A stretch of 64,000 nt of DNA from Dactylosporangium vinaceum (GTDB lineage Bacteria; Actinomycetota; Actinomycetes; Mycobacteriales; Micromonosporaceae). A model generated the notes under the pieces. It made no database searches, was not told the DNA's origin, and worked only from the letters and a program-made list of their open reading frames with translations. Shown here in pieces: positions 8,781 to 22,250 of this stretch. The stretch is taken from assembly GCF_019904175.1 (NCBI RefSeq), contig NZ_CP061913.1, positions 124,001 to 188,000 of the forward strand, given 5' to 3'. Made by a program: the position numbers and the translations under genes. Every line of letters begins with the position of its first letter. Position 1 is the stretch's first letter.

Positions 8781-8990
8781 ATGGTTGGCGTGGTTCGACC
8801 GGGCGGCTGGCGACGAAGTAGCAAGTGCGATTCGGCCGGCTGCGTAGACGTATGGCTCGACGCTTCCAGCGTTCAAGTGCGCAACAGCACCGACGAGGAC
8901 GGCCCAGTGCTGCGGTTTGATGTCGCAGCCTGGGCCGTTTTTGTGCGGGGCGTTGCAGCGTTGAGCGCAGAGCGTCAGACGCCGGCGTAG
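8781..8990 (+). CDS. DUF397 protein (second copy)
   Basis: Second DUF397 copy of 69 residues. ATG 8781 is chosen because GGAGG at 8770-8774 is ideally spaced (6 bases). Motifs are WRRSSKCDSAGCVDVW, VQVRNS and a C-terminal WAVFVRGV. It is clearly paralogous to 8455-8661. Two things are odd. A terminator-like hairpin with a T-run (8900-8942) lies within the reading frame. The 3' end also overlaps the convergent ccsB gene by 16 bases. Confidence 0.78.
   Translation: MVGVVRPGGWRRSSKCDSAGCVDVWLDASSVQVRNSTDEDGPVLRFDVAAWAVFVRGVAALSAERQTPA
8900..8942 (+). terminator. Intrinsic-terminator-like hairpin inside the second DUF397 gene
   Basis: Perfect 8-base arms CGGCCCAG (8900-8907) and CTGGGCCG (8930-8937) enclose a second stem (CTGCG/CGCAG) and are followed at once by TTTTT (8938-8942). 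This is the form of a Rho-independent terminator for plus-strand transcripts. It lies 48 bases before the stop codon of the gene it occupies and just before the end of convergent ccsB. Confidence 0.6.
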
Positions 8991-9943
8991 CTGTGCAGGC
9001 CGTTGGCCACCAGGTTGACGCCGAAGAGGTTCACGAGCATCGTGCACCAGCCGATGATGGCGATCCAGGACGTGATGCGGCGGCTCACGCTCGGGGTTGA
9101 GCGGGCGTGCAGGTAGCAGGCGTAGACGACCCAGGCGATGAAGGACCAAATCTCCTTCGGGTCCCAGTTCCAGTAGCGGCCCCACGCGGCCTCGGCCCAG
9201 ATGGCGCCGGAGATGACGCCGAAGGTCCAGATCGGGAAGGCGAAGGCGTGGACCCGGAACGTCACGCGCTCCAGGACGTCGGGGTTGGGGAGGCGCTCGC
9301 CCAGGGAGTACGGGAAGCGGGTCTTGCCCGCGTCGTAGCCCAGACGGATCACGTGCATCGCCGCCGCCACGAAGCCGACCAGGAAGATGCCTGACGCGGT
9401 CGAGGCGGCGCCCACGTGGATGACAAGCCAGTACGAGTGCAGCGCGGGCACCAGGGGGCCCACGGGCACGTACAGGCTCATGCCGGCGATCGACAGCAGG
9501 ATCGCGGCCACCAGCGTGACGAAGAGGCCCAGGTGGCGCAGGTGGGGCAGGCGCGAGGCGGTGATCAGCCAGGCCGTCATGCCGACCGCGGTGGCCATCA
9601 TGACGAACTCGTACATGTTGCCCCACGGGGCGCGCTCGGCGGCGATGCCCCGGGTGACCAGGGCGCCCACGTGGGCCAGGTAGCCCAGCACCATCAGGAT
9701 GACGGCGGCCAGACCGGCACGCCGGGCGCCCGGCGAGGGCGCGGACGCCGGAGCGGAGGAGTCGGGGATGTCCGGGATGTCGGCCGAGCCGCCGCTACCG
9801 ACCAGGACGGCGGCCGGGGAGGGCACCGCCAGGCGGGCGACTGCGCCGCGGCCGCCGAATGCGTACTCGATTGCGTATGCCATCATCGCCAGCACGTAGC
9901 TGAAGATCGTGACGACCAACAGCTGATTCGACAGCGCGCCCAT
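8975..9943 (-). CDS. ccsB: Cytochrome c biogenesis protein CcsB/CcsA (haem-handling subunit)
   Basis: Polytopic membrane protein of 322 residues and the haem-handling partner of ResB in system II cytochrome c maturation. The tryptophan-rich haem-binding motif WGRYWNWDPKE lies at about residues 253-263, and conserved histidines sit in the helices (HVG, SYWLVIHV, RVHAF). About seven to eight membrane helices are visible. A Pro/Ser/Ala-rich cytosolic loop (about 38-72) after the first helix is longer than usual. The ATG overlaps the resB stop by one base (TAATG), which implies translational coupling. It is the last gene of the hemL-to-ccsB operon. Confidence 0.95.
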   Translation of the reverse strand: MGALSNQLLVVTIFSYVLAMMAYAIEYAFGGRGAVARLAVPSPAAVLVGSGGSADIPDIPDSSAPASAPSPGARRAGLAAVILMVLGYLAHVGALVTRGIAAERAPWGNMYEFVMMATAVGMTAWLITASRLPHLRHLGLFVTLVAAILLSIAGMSLYVPVGPLVPALHSYWLVIHVGAASTASGIFLVGFVAAAMHVIRLGYDAGKTRFPYSLGERLPNPDVLERVTFRVHAFAFPIWTFGVISGAIWAEAAWGRYWNWDPKEIWSFIAWVVYACYLHARSTPSVSRRITSWIAIIGWCTMLVNLFGVNLVANGLHSYAGV

Positions 9944-11514
9944 TACACAACCTCCTCGACATCCTCAGTCTGCGCCACCTGTTCGGGCACGGCCGCAGCG
10001 GGGGCGGCCGCGTGCGTCAGGGACCGGAACTCCTCGGCGAAGCCGGGGTAGTCGCTGCGCGGCAGGCCGCCGGCTGTGATGCCGGTCGGGGCGATGCGGA
10101 AGAAGATCCGGCGGCGCTTGCCCGACAGCGAGCCGAGCAGGCCGGCCAGCAGCGCGATCGCGCCGCCCAGCACGATCGGCTGGCCGGGGTCGTGGCGGAC
10201 CGAGATGCTTATCCACTGCTGGGTGCCGACGAACTGGATCTTCGTGCCGTCCGGGAGGGTGGCCGTCTGGCCGGGCTTGAGCATGAGCGGGTCGCCGAAC
10301 TTCGTCAGGCGGCCGGCCTCGATCTGGCGCGTGTCGAGCGTGTAGACGGACAGCGGTGCGCCCGCGTCGAAGCCCAGGACTCCGCGGTACGGCTGCAGCA
10401 TCAATCGCGGGTCGCGCTCGGCGGGAAAGGCCGAGGAGTTCACCGACGGGTCGGCCGGAATCGTCGGCAGGTAGATGCCGGAGAAGCCGATCTGGGACTT
10501 CTGGTCGCGGGAGCCGGTCTGCGGGTTGATGTTCACGTCCGGGAACGTGGCCACGCCGGTGCTCGTCAAGAGCCCGTCGCTGGGCAGGAACGGCGAGACG
10601 TTGTCCGAGGTTTTTCCGTACTTGTCGGTGTAGCGAAGAATCGGGGCGTACCCATGACCGAGCAGTGAGACATTGGCGCCGTCGAGCCGCAGCGGGCTGT
10701 TCACCTGGAGCAGCTGCTCGGAGGAAGTGCCGTGCTCGGTGACGTCGACCGACGCCTTGTAGGTGACCGGCTGCCCGTTGTCCAGATAGGTGGCGTTGAA
10801 CCGGTCCAGGCGCAGGCAGAAGCGGGGCAGGTCGTTCTCGCCGACCTGGGCGCCCAGCGCGTGCTCGTCATAGTTGAGCAGCGTGTTGCAGAACGCGAAG
10901 TCGTTGCCCTCGACCAGGACGCGGTTGCCGTGCCAGCCGTACCAGGACCCGAATGCGACGCCGAACAGCAGCGACAGCAGGGCGAAGTGGAAGACCAGGT
11001 TGCCGGTCTCCTTCAGGTAGCCCTTCTCGGCCGAGATCTCGACCACGTCGCCCTCTTCGCGCACGGCGGTGCGGAATCGGCGCTTGCGCAGCATCGCCCG
11101 GATTCGCGCGGCGTCCTCGGCCGTCCCGGACTCGGCCACGGTGGTGTGCTCGGGCAGCCGATCAAACCGCAGAGGCGCTTTCGGGGGTACCTTCACAAGC
11201 GCCGCAAAATGCAGCCGGAACCGCGGCACCAGGCAGCCGACGAGCGAGATGAACAGCAGCAGATAGATGGCCGAGAACCAGGGCGAGCCGTAGACGTCGA
11301 AGAACGACAGCCGGTCGAGCGTCGGCCCCCACTGCGTGTGCGCGTCGAGATAGGTGTCGACCTTTTCCGGCGACACGTTGCGCTGCGGCAGCACCGAGCC
11401 CGGGATCGCGGCCACGGCGAGCAGGAACAGCAGCACCAGGGCGGTGCGCATGCTCGTGAGCTGCCGCCAGGCGCGGCGGCTCACGGAGACGACTGTGTGA
11501 TAGAGCCAGCGCAT
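9943..11514 (-). CDS. resB: Cytochrome c biogenesis protein ResB
   Basis: ResB-family protein of 523 residues from ATG 11514, which shares one base with the ccdA stop (TGATG). Helices near the N-terminus (about 22-42 and 75-100) are followed by a third (about 160-180) and a large extracytoplasmic domain (about 185-435). A last helix lies at about 440-462, before a short cytosolic tail. The motifs LRTALVLLFLLAVAAIPGSVLPQR and TGNLVFHFALLSLLFGVAFGSWYGW are typical of the family. With CcsB it forms the synthase that attaches haem to apocytochrome c outside the membrane. Confidence 0.95.
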   Translation of the reverse strand: MRWLYHTVVSVSRRAWRQLTSMRTALVLLFLLAVAAIPGSVLPQRNVSPEKVDTYLDAHTQWGPTLDRLSFFDVYGSPWFSAIYLLLFISLVGCLVPRFRLHFAALVKVPPKAPLRFDRLPEHTTVAESGTAEDAARIRAMLRKRRFRTAVREEGDVVEISAEKGYLKETGNLVFHFALLSLLFGVAFGSWYGWHGNRVLVEGNDFAFCNTLLNYDEHALGAQVGENDLPRFCLRLDRFNATYLDNGQPVTYKASVDVTEHGTSSEQLLQVNSPLRLDGANVSLLGHGYAPILRYTDKYGKTSDNVSPFLPSDGLLTSTGVATFPDVNINPQTGSRDQKSQIGFSGIYLPTIPADPSVNSSAFPAERDPRLMLQPYRGVLGFDAGAPLSVYTLDTRQIEAGRLTKFGDPLMLKPGQTATLPDGTKIQFVGTQQWISISVRHDPGQPIVLGGAIALLAGLLGSLSGKRRRIFFRIAPTGITAGGLPRSDYPGFAEEFRSLTHAAAPAAAVPEQVAQTEDVEEVV

Positions 11515-12260
11515 CAGATCGGCACCGTTCCGGCCGGGCCGATGTTCGCCTGCAGGGCGGTCATGAGGGAGCTCCAGACGCCGGTGACCAGGGCCAGTCC
11601 GATCAGCACGAGCAGGGCGCCGCCGATGCGGGTGACCCACCGGCTGTTGCGGCGGATGAACTGCACCACACCGATGAGCCGCTGGAAGCCCAGCCCCATG
11701 GCGATGAACGGGATGCCGATGCCCAGGGAGTACGCGACGGCGAGCGTCACCGCCCGGGCCTGCGAGCCGCTCGTCGAGCCGAGCGCGATCATGGCGCCGA
11801 GCGTGGGGCCGGTGCACGGGGCCCAGGAGAGTGCGAAGACGACCCCGAGGACCGGTGCGCCGATCAGGCCCGCGGACGGCAGCCGCTGGATGCGCCACTG
11901 CCGCTCCAGGCCCGGGACCAGGCCGATGAAGGCCAGGCCGAGCACGATGACGGCGACGCCGGCGATCACCTCGATCAGCCGGCGGTGCACCAGCAGCGTC
12001 ATCGCCGCCCGGGTGGCCAGGATGATCAGGCCGATGAACACGGCGGAGAAGCCGGCGATGAACAGCCCGACCCCGGCCAGCACCCGGCCCCGGCGCCGGC
12101 CCGAGTCCAGGTCGGCTCCGGCGAGCCCGGTGACGTACGACAGGTAGCCCGGCACGAGCGGCAGGATGCACGGCGACAGGAAGCTGACAAGCCCCGCGAG
12201 GGCGGCCACGCCGATCGCCAGCAGGAGGGGCCCGCTCTCGGCGACCGTCCCGACGTCCAT
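11514..12260 (-). CDS. ccdA: CcdA-type thiol-disulfide electron transporter
   Basis: Membrane protein of 248 residues with six predicted helices. The two redox cysteines lie in FLSPCILPLVPGYLSY and SWAPCTGPTLGA, the paired proline-flanked motifs of CcdA/DsbD-beta. It passes electrons from cytosolic thioredoxin to the extracytoplasmic thioredoxin-like protein encoded directly upstream. The start lies one base after the resA stop and the stop overlaps resB, consistent with one mRNA. Confidence 0.95.
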   Translation of the reverse strand: MDVGTVAESGPLLLAIGVAALAGLVSFLSPCILPLVPGYLSYVTGLAGADLDSGRRRGRVLAGVGLFIAGFSAVFIGLIILATRAAMTLLVHRRLIEVIAGVAVIVLGLAFIGLVPGLERQWRIQRLPSAGLIGAPVLGVVFALSWAPCTGPTLGAMIALGSTSGSQARAVTLAVAYSLGIGIPFIAMGLGFQRLIGVVQFIRRNSRWVTRIGGALLVLIGLALVTGVWSSLMTALQANIGPAGTVPI

Positions 12261-12261
12261 G

Positions 12262-12792
12262 TCAGCCCTGCTCGGCCAGCAGGTCGCGAACGATCGGCTC
12301 GAGCAGCTTCTCGTCGACCGCGGAGCGCATCACGGCGGCGATCCGCCCGGCCTTGTCAATCACCAGCGTGGCCGGGATCGAGTTCGGCGGGACGTCGAAG
12401 TTCAGGGCGAGCGAGCCGGAGGGGTCGAAGATGCTGCCGTACGTCGGCTTGATGTCGGCCAGGTAGTTCTCGGCCGGGCTCTTCTGGTCCCGGATGTTGA
12501 CGCCAATGAACGTGACACCGTCGGCCTTTGTCGCCGCGAGCACCTTTTCCAGCTCGGGCGCCTCGGTCCGGCAGGGCGGGCAGTACGAGGCCCAGAAGTT
12601 CACGACGACGACCTCGCCTTTGTGCTGCGCGAGCTCGAACCGCCCTGCGCCGTTCATGAGATCACCGCTCATCGCCGGCGCCGCCACCCGCTCGTTCACC
12701 GCGATCTTCCGGCTGCCGAGCGCGTTCTTGGGAGTGCTGCTGCCACAGGCCGCCAGAGCCAGGACCAGGAGGAGGACGAGCGCGCGGCGCAT
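12262..12792 (-). CDS. resA: ResA/TlpA-like thioredoxin lipoprotein
   Basis: Starts at ATG 12792, which places a lipoprotein signal at the N-terminus (MRRALVLLLVLALAACGSS, lipobox L-A-A-C with Cys near residue 16). The product is 176 residues. The thioredoxin domain carries Cys71-Pro-Pro-Cys74 in NFWASYCPPCRTE, and the IPATLVIDKAGRI strand contains the cis-Pro. It should keep apocytochrome c cysteines reduced for haem attachment, recharged by CcdA. The gene starts one base after the phosphatase stop. Confidence 0.92.
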   Translation of the reverse strand: MRRALVLLLVLALAACGSSTPKNALGSRKIAVNERVAAPAMSGDLMNGAGRFELAQHKGEVVVVNFWASYCPPCRTEAPELEKVLAATKADGVTFIGVNIRDQKSPAENYLADIKPTYGSIFDPSGSLALNFDVPPNSIPATLVIDKAGRIAAVMRSAVDEKLLEPIVRDLLAEQG

Positions 12793-12793
12793 G

Positions 12794-13438
12794 TCAGGCG
12801 CCCTTGGCATCGCGGGCCGAGGCGGAGAGCGCGACAAGGGCCGCGGCCGGCTCGGAGTAGGCGATCCCGACGATCTTCGTGTCCTCGAAGTGGAAGCTCG
12901 TGAGGCTCGCCAGCTGGCACTCCCGTTTGCGCGGGTCGTGCCACAGCCGCTTCTTCTCGACGTGCCGGCGCAGGGTCCAGATCGGCAGCTGGTGCGAGAC
13001 GCAGACGGCCTCGTGGCCCTCGGCGGCCACGCGGGCGGCCATGAGGGCCTGGTACATCCGCGCCGCGATCACGTTGTACGGCTCGCCCCAGGACGGGGTG
13101 ACCGGGTCGCGGAGCACCCACCAGTTGCGCGGGTCCTTCAGCGAGCCGTCGCCGACGCCTACCTGCTTGCCCTCGAAGAAGTTGGCGCTCTCGATGAGCC
13201 GCTCGTCGACTGCGATCGGCAGCCCGAGCTGCTCGGCGAAGGGCTCGGCGGTCTGCTGGGCCCGTTCGAGGGGGCTGGCCACGAGGTGGGTGATGTCGCG
13301 CCCGGCCAGCGACTCGGCGGCCGCCTTGGCCATCTGCACACCGAGCTCGGACAGGCGGTATCCGGGAAGGCGCCCGTACAGGACCTTGTTCGGGTTGTAG
13401 ACCTCACCATGGCGCAGGACGTGCACGATCGTCTTCAT
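12794..13438 (-). CDS. Histidine phosphatase family protein
   Basis: Phosphoglycerate-mutase-like phosphatase of 214 residues. The catalytic LRHGE motif (about residues 8-12) is followed by the [13 protein letters not shown] segment, [12 protein letters not shown] (second Arg), an E in the ANFFEG region and the late catalytic His in [10 protein letters not shown]. The ATG overlaps the hemL stop by 4 bases. The same neighbour pair, hemL then phosphatase then resA, recurs in actinobacteria from my general knowledge. The substrate is not known and a direct role in haem synthesis is not shown. Confidence 0.88.
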   Translation of the reverse strand: MKTIVHVLRHGEVYNPNKVLYGRLPGYRLSELGVQMAKAAAESLAGRDITHLVASPLERAQQTAEPFAEQLGLPIAVDERLIESANFFEGKQVGVGDGSLKDPRNWWVLRDPVTPSWGEPYNVIAARMYQALMAARVAAEGHEAVCVSHQLPIWTLRRHVEKKRLWHDPRKRECQLASLTSFHFEDTKIVGIAYSEPAAALVALSASARDAKGA

Positions 13439-14769
13439 GCTCCGCTCGCCTCCGCCGCGGCCCGGGCGGCGTGCGGCAGGGCCGCCGCGAGCAGGCTCAG
13501 GGCCTCGTCGTCGATCGCTGTCGAGACGAACCACGCCTCGTAGGCGCTCGGCGGCAGGTAGACGCCCCGGTCGAGCAGGGCGTGGAAGAAGGCCCGGAAC
13601 GCGCCGACGTCCTGCGTCTGCGCGTCGGCGAACGAGAACACGGTGCGGTCGGTGAAGAAGATCGAGAACATGCTGCCCGCCGTCGACAGCACATGCGGTA
13701 CACCCGCTGCGGTCAATGCGTCTGTGGCAAGCTTCGCGACGGTCGCCGCTGTGGCGTCCAGCCGCGCGTAGACCTCCGGCGTCGCCAGGCGCAGCGAGGC
13801 CAGCCCGGCGGCGCAGGCGAGCGGGTTGCCGGAGAGCGTTCCGGCCTGGTAGACCGGGCCCGCCGGAGCCAGCCGGGCCATGATCTCGGTCCGGCCGCCG
13901 AACGCCGCGGCCGGCAGGCCACCGCCCATGACCTTGCCGAACGTGTAGAGGTCGGCGTCCACCGGCTCCAGCCCGGCCCAGCCGCCGCGGCTGACCCGGA
14001 AGCCGGTCATGACCTCGTCGAGGATGAGCAGCGCACCGTGGCGGTGCGCGATCTCGGCGAGCTTCGCGTTGAACCCGTCGCGCGGCGCGACCACGCCCAT
14101 GTTGCCGGCCGCGGCCTCGGTGATGATCGCCGCGATCTGGTCGCCGTGGGCCGCGAAGGCCGCCTCGAGCGCGGGCACGTCGTTGTACGGCAGCACAAGC
14201 GTGTCGCTCGCGGACGCACCGGTGACGCCCGGGGAGTCCGGCAGGGCCAGCGTGGCCACCCCGGACCCGGCCGCCACGAGCAGCGCGTCGACGTGGCCGT
14301 GGTAGCAGCCGGAAAACTTGACGACCTTGGGCCGCCCGGTGAAGCCCCGGGCCAGGCGCAGGGCGCTCATCGTCGCCTCGGTGCCGGAGTTGACCAGGCG
14401 CACCTGGTCGACGGCGGTCCGGGCGACGATCTCCGCGGCCAGGTCGACCTCGCCGGGGGTCGGGGTGCCGAAGCTGGTACCGCGAGCGGCGGCCGCGGTG
14501 ATCGCGGCGACGACCTCGGGGTGGGCGTGGCCGTGGATCAGCGGCCCCCACGAGCAGACGAGGTCGAGATAGCGCCGGCCGTCGGCGTCGGTGAGCCAGC
14601 AGCCGGAGCCGCTGACCATGAAGCGCGGGGTGCCCCCGACTGCCCGGAAGGCCCGGACAGGTGAATTCACCCCACCCGGCACGATGGCCCGGGCACGGTC
14701 GAACAGGGCCTGGGAGGCCGGCGCGTCGCCCGAATACGGGACGGGACCGGCGATGTCAATATCGGTCAC
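13435..14769 (-). CDS. hemL: Glutamate-1-semialdehyde 2,1-aminomutase
   Basis: PLP enzyme of 444 residues from GTG 14769; the frame is open further upstream but those residues have no family character. It converts glutamate-1-semialdehyde to 5-aminolevulinate in the C5 tetrapyrrole pathway. The PLP lysine is Lys279 in [16 protein letters not shown]. Other hallmarks are [13 protein letters not shown] near the start, [37 protein letters not shown] and [11 protein letters not shown]. First gene of the operon that continues to ccsB, linking precursor supply to haem attachment. Confidence 0.96.
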   Translation of the reverse strand: MTDIDIAGPVPYSGDAPASQALFDRARAIVPGGVNSPVRAFRAVGGTPRFMVSGSGCWLTDADGRRYLDLVCSWGPLIHGHAHPEVVAAITAAAARGTSFGTPTPGEVDLAAEIVARTAVDQVRLVNSGTEATMSALRLARGFTGRPKVVKFSGCYHGHVDALLVAAGSGVATLALPDSPGVTGASASDTLVLPYNDVPALEAAFAAHGDQIAAIITEAAAGNMGVVAPRDGFNAKLAEIAHRHGALLILDEVMTGFRVSRGGWAGLEPVDADLYTFGKVMGGGLPAAAFGGRTEIMARLAPAGPVYQAGTLSGNPLACAAGLASLRLATPEVYARLDATAATVAKLATDALTAAGVPHVLSTAGSMFSIFFTDRTVFSFADAQTQDVGAFRAFFHALLDRGVYLPPSAYEAWFVSTAIDDEALSLLAAALPHAARAAAEASGA

Positions 14770-14858
14770 AGCCTGCCCATTCTGACAGCCGTTCCCGGGC
14801 CGTGCCGAGCGGCCCTGCACGCCGTGTGCCCGACACCACTGGGAGCGCTGATCAGATA

Positions 14859-14864
14859 TACGCT
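14859..14864 (+). promoter_or_regulatory. -10 element of a likely leaderless STAS transcript
   Basis: TACGCT lies 6 bases before the GTG start at 14871, so a transcript starting about 7 bases downstream of this -10 would begin at or next to the start codon. No ribosome-binding site is present, which agrees with leaderless translation. Confidence 0.5.
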
Positions 14865-14870
14865 GGTGCC

Positions 14871-15194
14871 GTGGATCGACCCGATCTTTCCGTCTCCGTG
14901 CGCCGAGCACCGAGCGAGACCGTCGTGTCGCTGACCGGGGAGATCGACATGTCGACCGTTCCGCGGCTGGCGGCAGCCGTCGACGACGTCCTCAACGAGC
15001 CGCCCGCCCGGGTGGTGCTCGACATGGCCGGCGTGACGTTCTGCGACTCGCAGGGTCTCGGCACGCTGGTGGTCCTGAGCCGCAAAGCGACGCTCGCGCA
15101 GAGCTACCTGGTGCTGGTGAACGTCGGCGCCTTCCTGATCCGCGTCCTCGACATCACAGGCCTCCGCAACGCCCTCATGATCCAGGAGGTCTAG
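14871..15194 (+). CDS. STAS-domain anti-sigma factor antagonist
   Basis: Single STAS domain of 107 residues, the size of SpoIIAA/RsbV. The regulatory serine is Ser60 in [13 protein letters not shown], where Gln replaces the usual second Ser of D-S-S-G-L. Starts at GTG 14871 with the -10 element directly upstream. Such proteins bind an RsbW-like kinase when dephosphorylated; the SpoIIE-type phosphatase with a kinase-like domain at 20313-22250 is a plausible partner. The stop codon shares the palindrome CTAG with the stop of the convergent response regulator. Confidence 0.9.
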   Translation: MDRPDLSVSVRRAPSETVVSLTGEIDMSTVPRLAAAVDDVLNEPPARVVLDMAGVTFCDSQGLGTLVVLSRKATLAQSYLVLVNVGAFLIRVLDITGLRNALMIQEV

Positions 15195-15769
15195 ATCTTG
15201 GACCGCGCCTTCGTGAGCGCGGTGATGGCCTTCTCGACCTGCTCGCGGCCCAGCTCGCCGTCCGCGGCCAGGGCGCCCTTGAGCAGGGCGGTCGCCTCGT
15301 CGACGGCGACGCCCGCGTGGCGCAGCTCGGCGTCGCGGGCGCGGATCAGCTCGGTGGAGGCCGCGAGCTGCTGCGTCATCGTCCACAGCTCGACGAAGAC
15401 CGAGACCTTTGCGCGGAGTACCCACGGATCGAACGGCTTTGTCAGGTAGTCCACGGCTCCCGCCGCGTAACCACGCAGGGCCAGGTGCGAGTCCCGGTCA
15501 GCGGCCGTCAGGAAGATGATCGGCACGTGCCGGGTCTTCTCGCGGCGCTTGATGTGCCGGGCCGTCTCGAAGCCGTCCATCGTCGGCATCTGGGCGTCGA
15601 GCAGGATCAGCGCGAAGTCGTCGACGAGCAGCCGCTTGAGGGCGTCCTCGCCGCTGTCCGCGCTGACCGTCTGCACCGGCAGGCCCTGCAGGATCGCCTC
15701 CAGGGCCAGCAGGTTGTCCCGCCGGTCGTCGACGAGCAGCACCTTTGCGGGTCGATCCGGACCGGTCAA
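15191..15769 (-). CDS. Response regulator with C-terminal helical segment
   Basis: Receiver protein of 192 residues. The receiver domain (about 8-125) has the acidic pair LVDDRRDN, phosphoacceptor Asp58 in LLDAQMPTMDG and Lys in DYLTKPFDP. The remaining 65 residues are helical with no DNA-binding motif, so it probably signals by protein contact. The start is TTG 15769, supported by AAGGGAG eight bases upstream. It is encoded 56 bases downstream of the hybrid kinase and is probably a substrate of it. Confidence 0.88.
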   Translation of the reverse strand: MTGPDRPAKVLLVDDRRDNLLALEAILQGLPVQTVSADSGEDALKRLLVDDFALILLDAQMPTMDGFETARHIKRREKTRHVPIIFLTAADRDSHLALRGYAAGAVDYLTKPFDPWVLRAKVSVFVELWTMTQQLAASTELIRARDAELRHAGVAVDEATALLKGALAADGELGREQVEKAITALTKARSKI

Positions 15770-15825
15770 CGGTGCCGCTCCCTTCGGTGCGCCGGGACGC
15801 AGACCCGGCGCAGACTCGAAACAAC

Positions 15826-20220
<4,395 letters not shown>

Positions 20221-20312
20221 GGCGTCTCCACCGGTCTCGGGGGCAGGCGGTGTCCACCCATCGTCGTCCTTCAGGTTGGATTGTTACCACCGTTCAGTGG
20301 AGACTGCGATAT

Positions 20313-22250
20313 GTGACAACCCAGACCGTCCGGAGGATCAGGCTCCCGGCCGACCATAGCTCTCCCGGTCTGGCCCGTGATGCGATCCGGACGATCGCGC
20401 ACGAACGGGACCTCGGCTCGGTCCTGGACGAGGCACTGCTCCTCGTCACCGAGCTCACCACCAACAGCGTGGTGCATGCCGGGACCGAAGTCGACCTCGA
20501 AATCACGGCGACCGACGGCTCACTCACCGTCACGGTGCTCGACTTCAGCCCGGGTGCCGTCACACCCGTCAACGCCGAGCCCAACGGTGAGCTGCCCGAG
20601 CGCGGCCGCGGCCTGCTCCTCGTCGAGCAGCTTGCCACGGCTTGGGGAACTCTGCACTTCAGCGGCGGGAAGGGCGTGTGGTTCCGGCTCGACATCTCGC
20701 CTTCCGACAAAACGGATGTTCCGCTCTTCGACCTCCCGGCGGCGGTCGACTCCCTCATCTGGTCCGGCCGCGGCACGTCCCTGGAGGAGCTGGCCGAGGA
20801 GCTGCTGCAGCGGCTGTGCCGGGCGATCGGCGCCCAGGGCGCGGCGCTCACCGTCGACGAGGGCGAGGGCCCGCACACCGTCACCACTCACGGCCGCATC
20901 GTCGCCGGCGTCGACCCCGGCAGCCGGCTGCCGCTGCGGGTCGCCCGTCCGTGGCGGGCCGAGCTGCTCGTGGCCGGCGGCGGTGCCCACCCCGGCGCCC
21001 GCTCGCTGATCTCCCTGGCCGCCGACCGGCTGACGCTGCTCGTCGAGAACCACCGCCTGCGCCGGGCCGACGCCGAGCGCCGGACCTGGCTGACGTTCCT
21101 CGCCGACGTCTCCGAGCTGCTGGCCCAGTCCCTTGACGTCGAGCTCACGCTGGCGCTGATCCCGCGGCTGGTGGTGCCGCGCCTGGGCCAGTGGTGCGCG
21201 ATCCACTCCGCCGACGCCGGGGGTGAGCTCCGGCTGGCCGCCACCGCGCACGCCGACGAGTCGAAGGTCGGCGACCTCCTCGACGCGCTCGCCCAGGCCA
21301 CGCCCCAGCTCAAAGAGGCGATGCGAACCGATGCGGTGGTACCGCTGGGAGCCCCCCTGGAGGGCTACATCGTCGCGCTCATCGCCCGCAACCAGCACCT
21401 CGGCACGCTGACGGTCGGCGGCAACCGCGACACGTGGCAGCGCTCCGAGGAGGTCGCGGTCGTCGAGGACGTGGCCCGCCGGGCCGCCCTGGCCATCGAC
21501 AACGCCAACATCCACGCCGAGCGCCGCCGGGTCGCCCAGACCCTGCAGCGCTCGCTGCTGCCACCCCAGCTGCCGAAGGCCGAGGGCGTGGACTTCGGCG
21601 CCGAGTACGTCCCCACCGGCGAGGGTGTCGAGGTCGGCGGCGACTTCTACGACGTCGTGCCCCTCTCGGGCCGGCGCTGGCTGGTCGTGGTGGGCGACGT
21701 CTCCGGCAAGGGCGTCCAGGCCGCGACCGTCACGGGCCTGGTCCGCGACGTGACACGGGTGCTCGTGCGGGACGGTCGGCCGCTGCCCGAGGTACTGCTG
21801 CGCCTGAACGAAACGCTGCTGGAGCGCGGCGGCGGCCGGTTCTGCACGCTGTGCCTGGCCCAGGTGCTGCGGCGCCAGGACGGCCGGCTCGACGTCACAC
21901 TCCACCTGGCCGGCCACGACCAGCCGGTGCTGCTGCGGGCCGACGGCTCGACCGAGCTCGTCGGCGCCTGTGGCACCGCCCTGGGCCTGCTCGACACCAT
22001 CAACACCCCGCGCACCCAGATCTCCCTCGACCCCGGCGACACCCTGATCTTCTTCACCGACGGGGTGACGGAGCGGCGCCGCGGCATCGACCTGTTCGGC
22101 GTCGACCGCCTCCGCGACGAGGCGGCCAACCTCGCCGGCTTCACCGCCGACGTGGTGGTCGCCCGGCTGCGCGCCCGGACCCTGAGCTTCTCGCCGGAGG
22201 CCCCGCGCGACGACATCGCCATCTTCGCGGTGCGCAACGACTCCGCCTAG
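20313..22250 (+). CDS. SpoIIE-type phosphatase with N-terminal RsbW-like ATPase and GAF domain
   Basis: Protein of 645 residues from GTG 20313, with GTGGAGAC at 20297-20304 as the ribosome-binding region. The N-terminus (about 1-130) is an HATPase_c_2/RsbW-like domain ([19 protein letters not shown], then [16 protein letters not shown]). A middle region (about 160-400) contains a GAF-like domain ending [15 protein letters not shown]. The C-terminus (about 415-642) is a PP2C/SpoIIE phosphatase with [32 protein letters not shown] and DDIAIF metal-site motifs. The protein should dephosphorylate an anti-sigma antagonist. It is divergent from the hybrid kinase, and a STAS protein lies on the kinase's other side. 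Confidence 0.93.
   Translation: MTTQTVRRIRLPADHSSPGLARDAIRTIAHERDLGSVLDEALLLVTELTTNSVVHAGTEVDLEITATDGSLTVTVLDFSPGAVTPVNAEPNGELPERGRGLLLVEQLATAWGTLHFSGGKGVWFRLDISPSDKTDVPLFDLPAAVDSLIWSGRGTSLEELAEELLQRLCRAIGAQGAALTVDEGEGPHTVTTHGRIVAGVDPGSRLPLRVARPWRAELLVAGGGAHPGARSLISLAADRLTLLVENHRLRRADAERRTWLTFLADVSELLAQSLDVELTLALIPRLVVPRLGQWCAIHSADAGGELRLAATAHADESKVGDLLDALAQATPQLKEAMRTDAVVPLGAPLEGYIVALIARNQHLGTLTVGGNRDTWQRSEEVAVVEDVARRAALAIDNANIHAERRRVAQTLQRSLLPPQLPKAEGVDFGAEYVPTGEGVEVGGDFYDVVPLSGRRWLVVVGDVSGKGVQAATVTGLVRDVTRVLVRDGRPLPEVLLRLNETLLERGGGRFCTLCLAQVLRRQDGRLDVTLHLAGHDQPVLLRADGSTELVGACGTALGLLDTINTPRTQISLDPGDTLIFFTDGVTERRRGIDLFGVDRLRDEAANLAGFTADVVVARLRARTLSFSPEAPRDDIAIFAVRNDSA

Noticed and set aside
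20224..20304. Perfect inverted repeat GTCTCCAC/GTGGAGAC between the divergent kinase and phosphatase genes
   Set aside because: Each arm is the purine-rich ribosome-binding site of one of the divergent genes, so the symmetry is explained by translation signals. A shared operator remains possible but has no extra support.
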